A DNA stretch of 64,000 nt from Promerops cafer (taxonomy: Eukaryota; Chordata; Aves; Passeriformes; Nectariniidae). This document shows positions 62,111 to 64,000 of the stretch, in pieces (the first letter of the stretch is position 1; the number at the start of each line of letters is the position of its first letter). A model generated the notes under the pieces. The model did no database searches. It was not told the origin of the DNA and worked only from the letters and a program-made list of their open reading frames with translations. The position numbers and the translations under genes are program-made. The DNA is taken from NCBI GenBank assembly GCA_013398275.1, contig VZSE01010866.1, forward strand, positions 248,001 through 312,000. The letters run 5' to 3'.

Positions 62111-64000
62111 GTTCTTATTAGTTGTTCTGTGAAATGAGATCCTGTTTCATGTGGAGGTTTTGGGGGCAAGAGTTCTGCTTCCTCATGAGTTAGAGCAGTG
62201 CTTTGCCCATCATGGGTGCTGTTGCATGCAAATAAACAGTAATGCCAGTAAAGTAGAACTTGTTCTTTCCTTTTCCCCACGCAGAAAAATGTCTTCCAGA
62301 AGCCTACAAGAGTCTGAGTTTGATTTTTAAACAGACCATCATCTGTCCTATGTTGCTTTTGAAAGCTGTTTGACAAAAGGAGCAAATGCTTAGTCAGCAC
62401 CTTTCATGCTGACTAGAAGAATGCCAGGGAATAGAGATGTACAGAGAATACCAGAGATTTATAGAGTGGATAATGTGTAGAGATAGATGTATAGAGATTA
62501 GAAATGTATAAAATGGAGAATGCTAGGTGTAGTGCTTGTCTGTTTTACACATTAGCAGCATCTTGAAGTGAAAGTCTCTAAACAGAGATTAAATTTTAAA
62601 TACATTCCTGAATATGTTCATCTATATCATAAGCTCCTTCAACTGCTGTCTCCGATTGTGTGCACTGTTGACTATACCCAAATTAACAGGGAGATAAAAT
62701 TTATTGCAAGCCAGAGCTGTTCCTGTATACTTTGCTAAATAAGATGCGCCTGTTACTGCTCTCTCTGGAGGACTTGCTATTATTAGGAAAGAACTCAGTT
62801 GCCCAGTATCTAAAGCATATGCTTTAGGACAGCTACTCTGTAGCTCTGAAATACTGTGAGATCAGCCAGTGCCTGGATTTAATCATGCAGCCAGAAGCTG
62901 GCTGATCTAGTCCTTGCCTGCAGAAGGGAGTAAACTAGAATATTTGGGGTGCTGCTCAATCTGACATCTGGAAGTTAGGAGGTCCATAAACAGGCAAAGC
63001 CAAGCCCGCTGTGTGCTAGAGAAGTGGGCTCTGGAATGCTGCTGCTGTTCTCTTGTTTTCTGCTCTGTCTATAGTGCTCTGATGAAGTCAGAAACCACAA
63101 TTTTGCTGCTTGTAGGGTTGTGACACACCAGACTGGCGATTCTGTAGCAAAGAGTTTCAAAGGTGGTAGTGAAGCAGATAAGGAATGAACTTTTCCCCTA
63201 GGTGTTGTAGAGATGGATTCTTATGGAATTTGCTCTCATTCATACTCATTTAGGCCTGCTGTGATGTATGCCCAGAGAAGGGGTTTCTAATCAGAGGGTT
63301 TGTAATAACCATTGTGTAACCCCTCCTGTACGTGATGTACGCACAAAGAGGAGTCAAAGTCATGGAAGTTGGAAGCGTAGTGGTCCCTCAGCCAGCATTT
63401 CACAAAGCTAAAGTAATGTTTCCTGGTATTTAAACAACTTGAGAAGAGGATGAGCTTTTATACAATTTCAGAAAGAGCTGAAGTAAGAACTGACTTGAAT
63501 CAGCCTTTCATCTGTCTCAAGTGCTGTGTGTTAAGAGTTTGGAAAACATTTGAGTAAGACAGTGTTGCTGGGGGAATGGGCTGAGCTAATTTTTTTACAT
63601 TACTGAAATGGCAATTCCTTCCCGCTCCTCTGTGCTGAAGCTTTCATAATCGGTGAAAAGGTAACTGTCTGCTATCCTTGGTGTAAGCAGGTATCCTTTA
63701 GCTGCAGAACAGAGGAATTTGGGTTGTATTAAGCAAGCTTTCTACACCTGAACATCTCATTCCTGGTGGTGTTACAGAGAGAACGGGTTGAGGTGATCCC
63801 TGTCCTTGTTCATCCCCTAATGCTACTGATAAGATGTTAAAAAAGCTGCCAGTTGCTATGAGCAACATGGGGACTGGGATGGGCCAACAGGTCCTTTCCT
63901 GTCAACTGGGAATTTTTTCAGTGTGTTTCAAACTATTGAACTAGATAAGATGAAAGATGGGATATGCCTTGGCCAGCCTGTCATCCCTGGAGCCATCTGG
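62111..64000 (+). other. TSPAN9 intron, to window end
   Basis: No exon or named repeat was recognised. A GATGTATAGAGA-like motif is repeated loosely around 62430-62520. Confidence 0.5.

Noticed and set aside
61855..62400. 181-codon minus-strand gene
   Set aside because: No recognisable domain or promoter. A similar-length opposite-strand frame suggests low stop density rather than coding. Kept only as part of a regulatory candidate.
34001..64000. Second TSPAN9 coding exon
   Set aside because: Searched by eye for the GCGLLGVGIW, GNFATFSPSF and GFLGCLGAIKENKCLL regions and found none. A diverged or missed exon cannot be excluded without a translated alignment.

Overview
This window is vertebrate nuclear DNA, almost certainly from a bird and probably a songbird-like species. 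The evidence is the repeat content: many 5'-truncated CR1 retrotransposons ending in the CR1 3' octamer pattern (ATTCTRTG-like), avian ERVL-type LTRs (CCAGCCAAAACCAG...ACA ends), a few ancient MIR/L3-like relics and no Alu, B1 or L1. It has no bacterial-style gene organisation, so almost all the short reading frames are chance intronic ORFs.

The only convincing coding exon is at 33915-33994 on the + strand. It encodes the first 21 residues of tetraspanin-9 (TSPAN9; MARGCLCCLKYMMFLFNLIF then W), between a pyrimidine-rich splice acceptor and a GTGAGT donor. Its flanks are therefore read as TSPAN9 5' region or introns upstream and a long first coding intron downstream. No later TSPAN9 exon was recognised. 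Directly upstream of the exon lies a GC-box-bearing, purine-rich segment (about 32.9-33.3 kb) that looks like a promoter or 5' leader. It is followed by an open frame with a strong Kozak ATG (33629) that runs without a stop through the splice acceptor and in frame into the canonical ATG. This is the most interesting biological signal here.

Layout: 1-3.5 kb unremarkable; 3.5-4.1 kb solo ERVL LTR (minus); 4.4-5.2 kb CR1 with a dead RT motif; 11.0-14.2 kb a CR1 cluster with a 44-bp internal minisatellite and a perfect 690-bp (TTCTA)138 array growing from a CR1 tail; 16.6-18.0 kb two diverged CR1/L3 pieces; 20.4 kb minus CR1; 26 kb L3-like relic; 29.2 kb MIR; 32.9-34.0 kb TSPAN9 promoter-like region and exon; 36.2 kb long T-run with an N; 43.3-47.4 kb MIR, an LTR with a nested CR1, then a false-looking tandem duplication stitched with single Ns; 48 kb minus CR1; 52.4 kb tetranucleotide array; 58-62.4 kb a short tandem duplication, a diverged repeat pair, a near-perfect 37-bp-arm hairpin and a CpG-retaining candidate regulatory element. 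Element family names come from remembered consensus patterns, not a database search.
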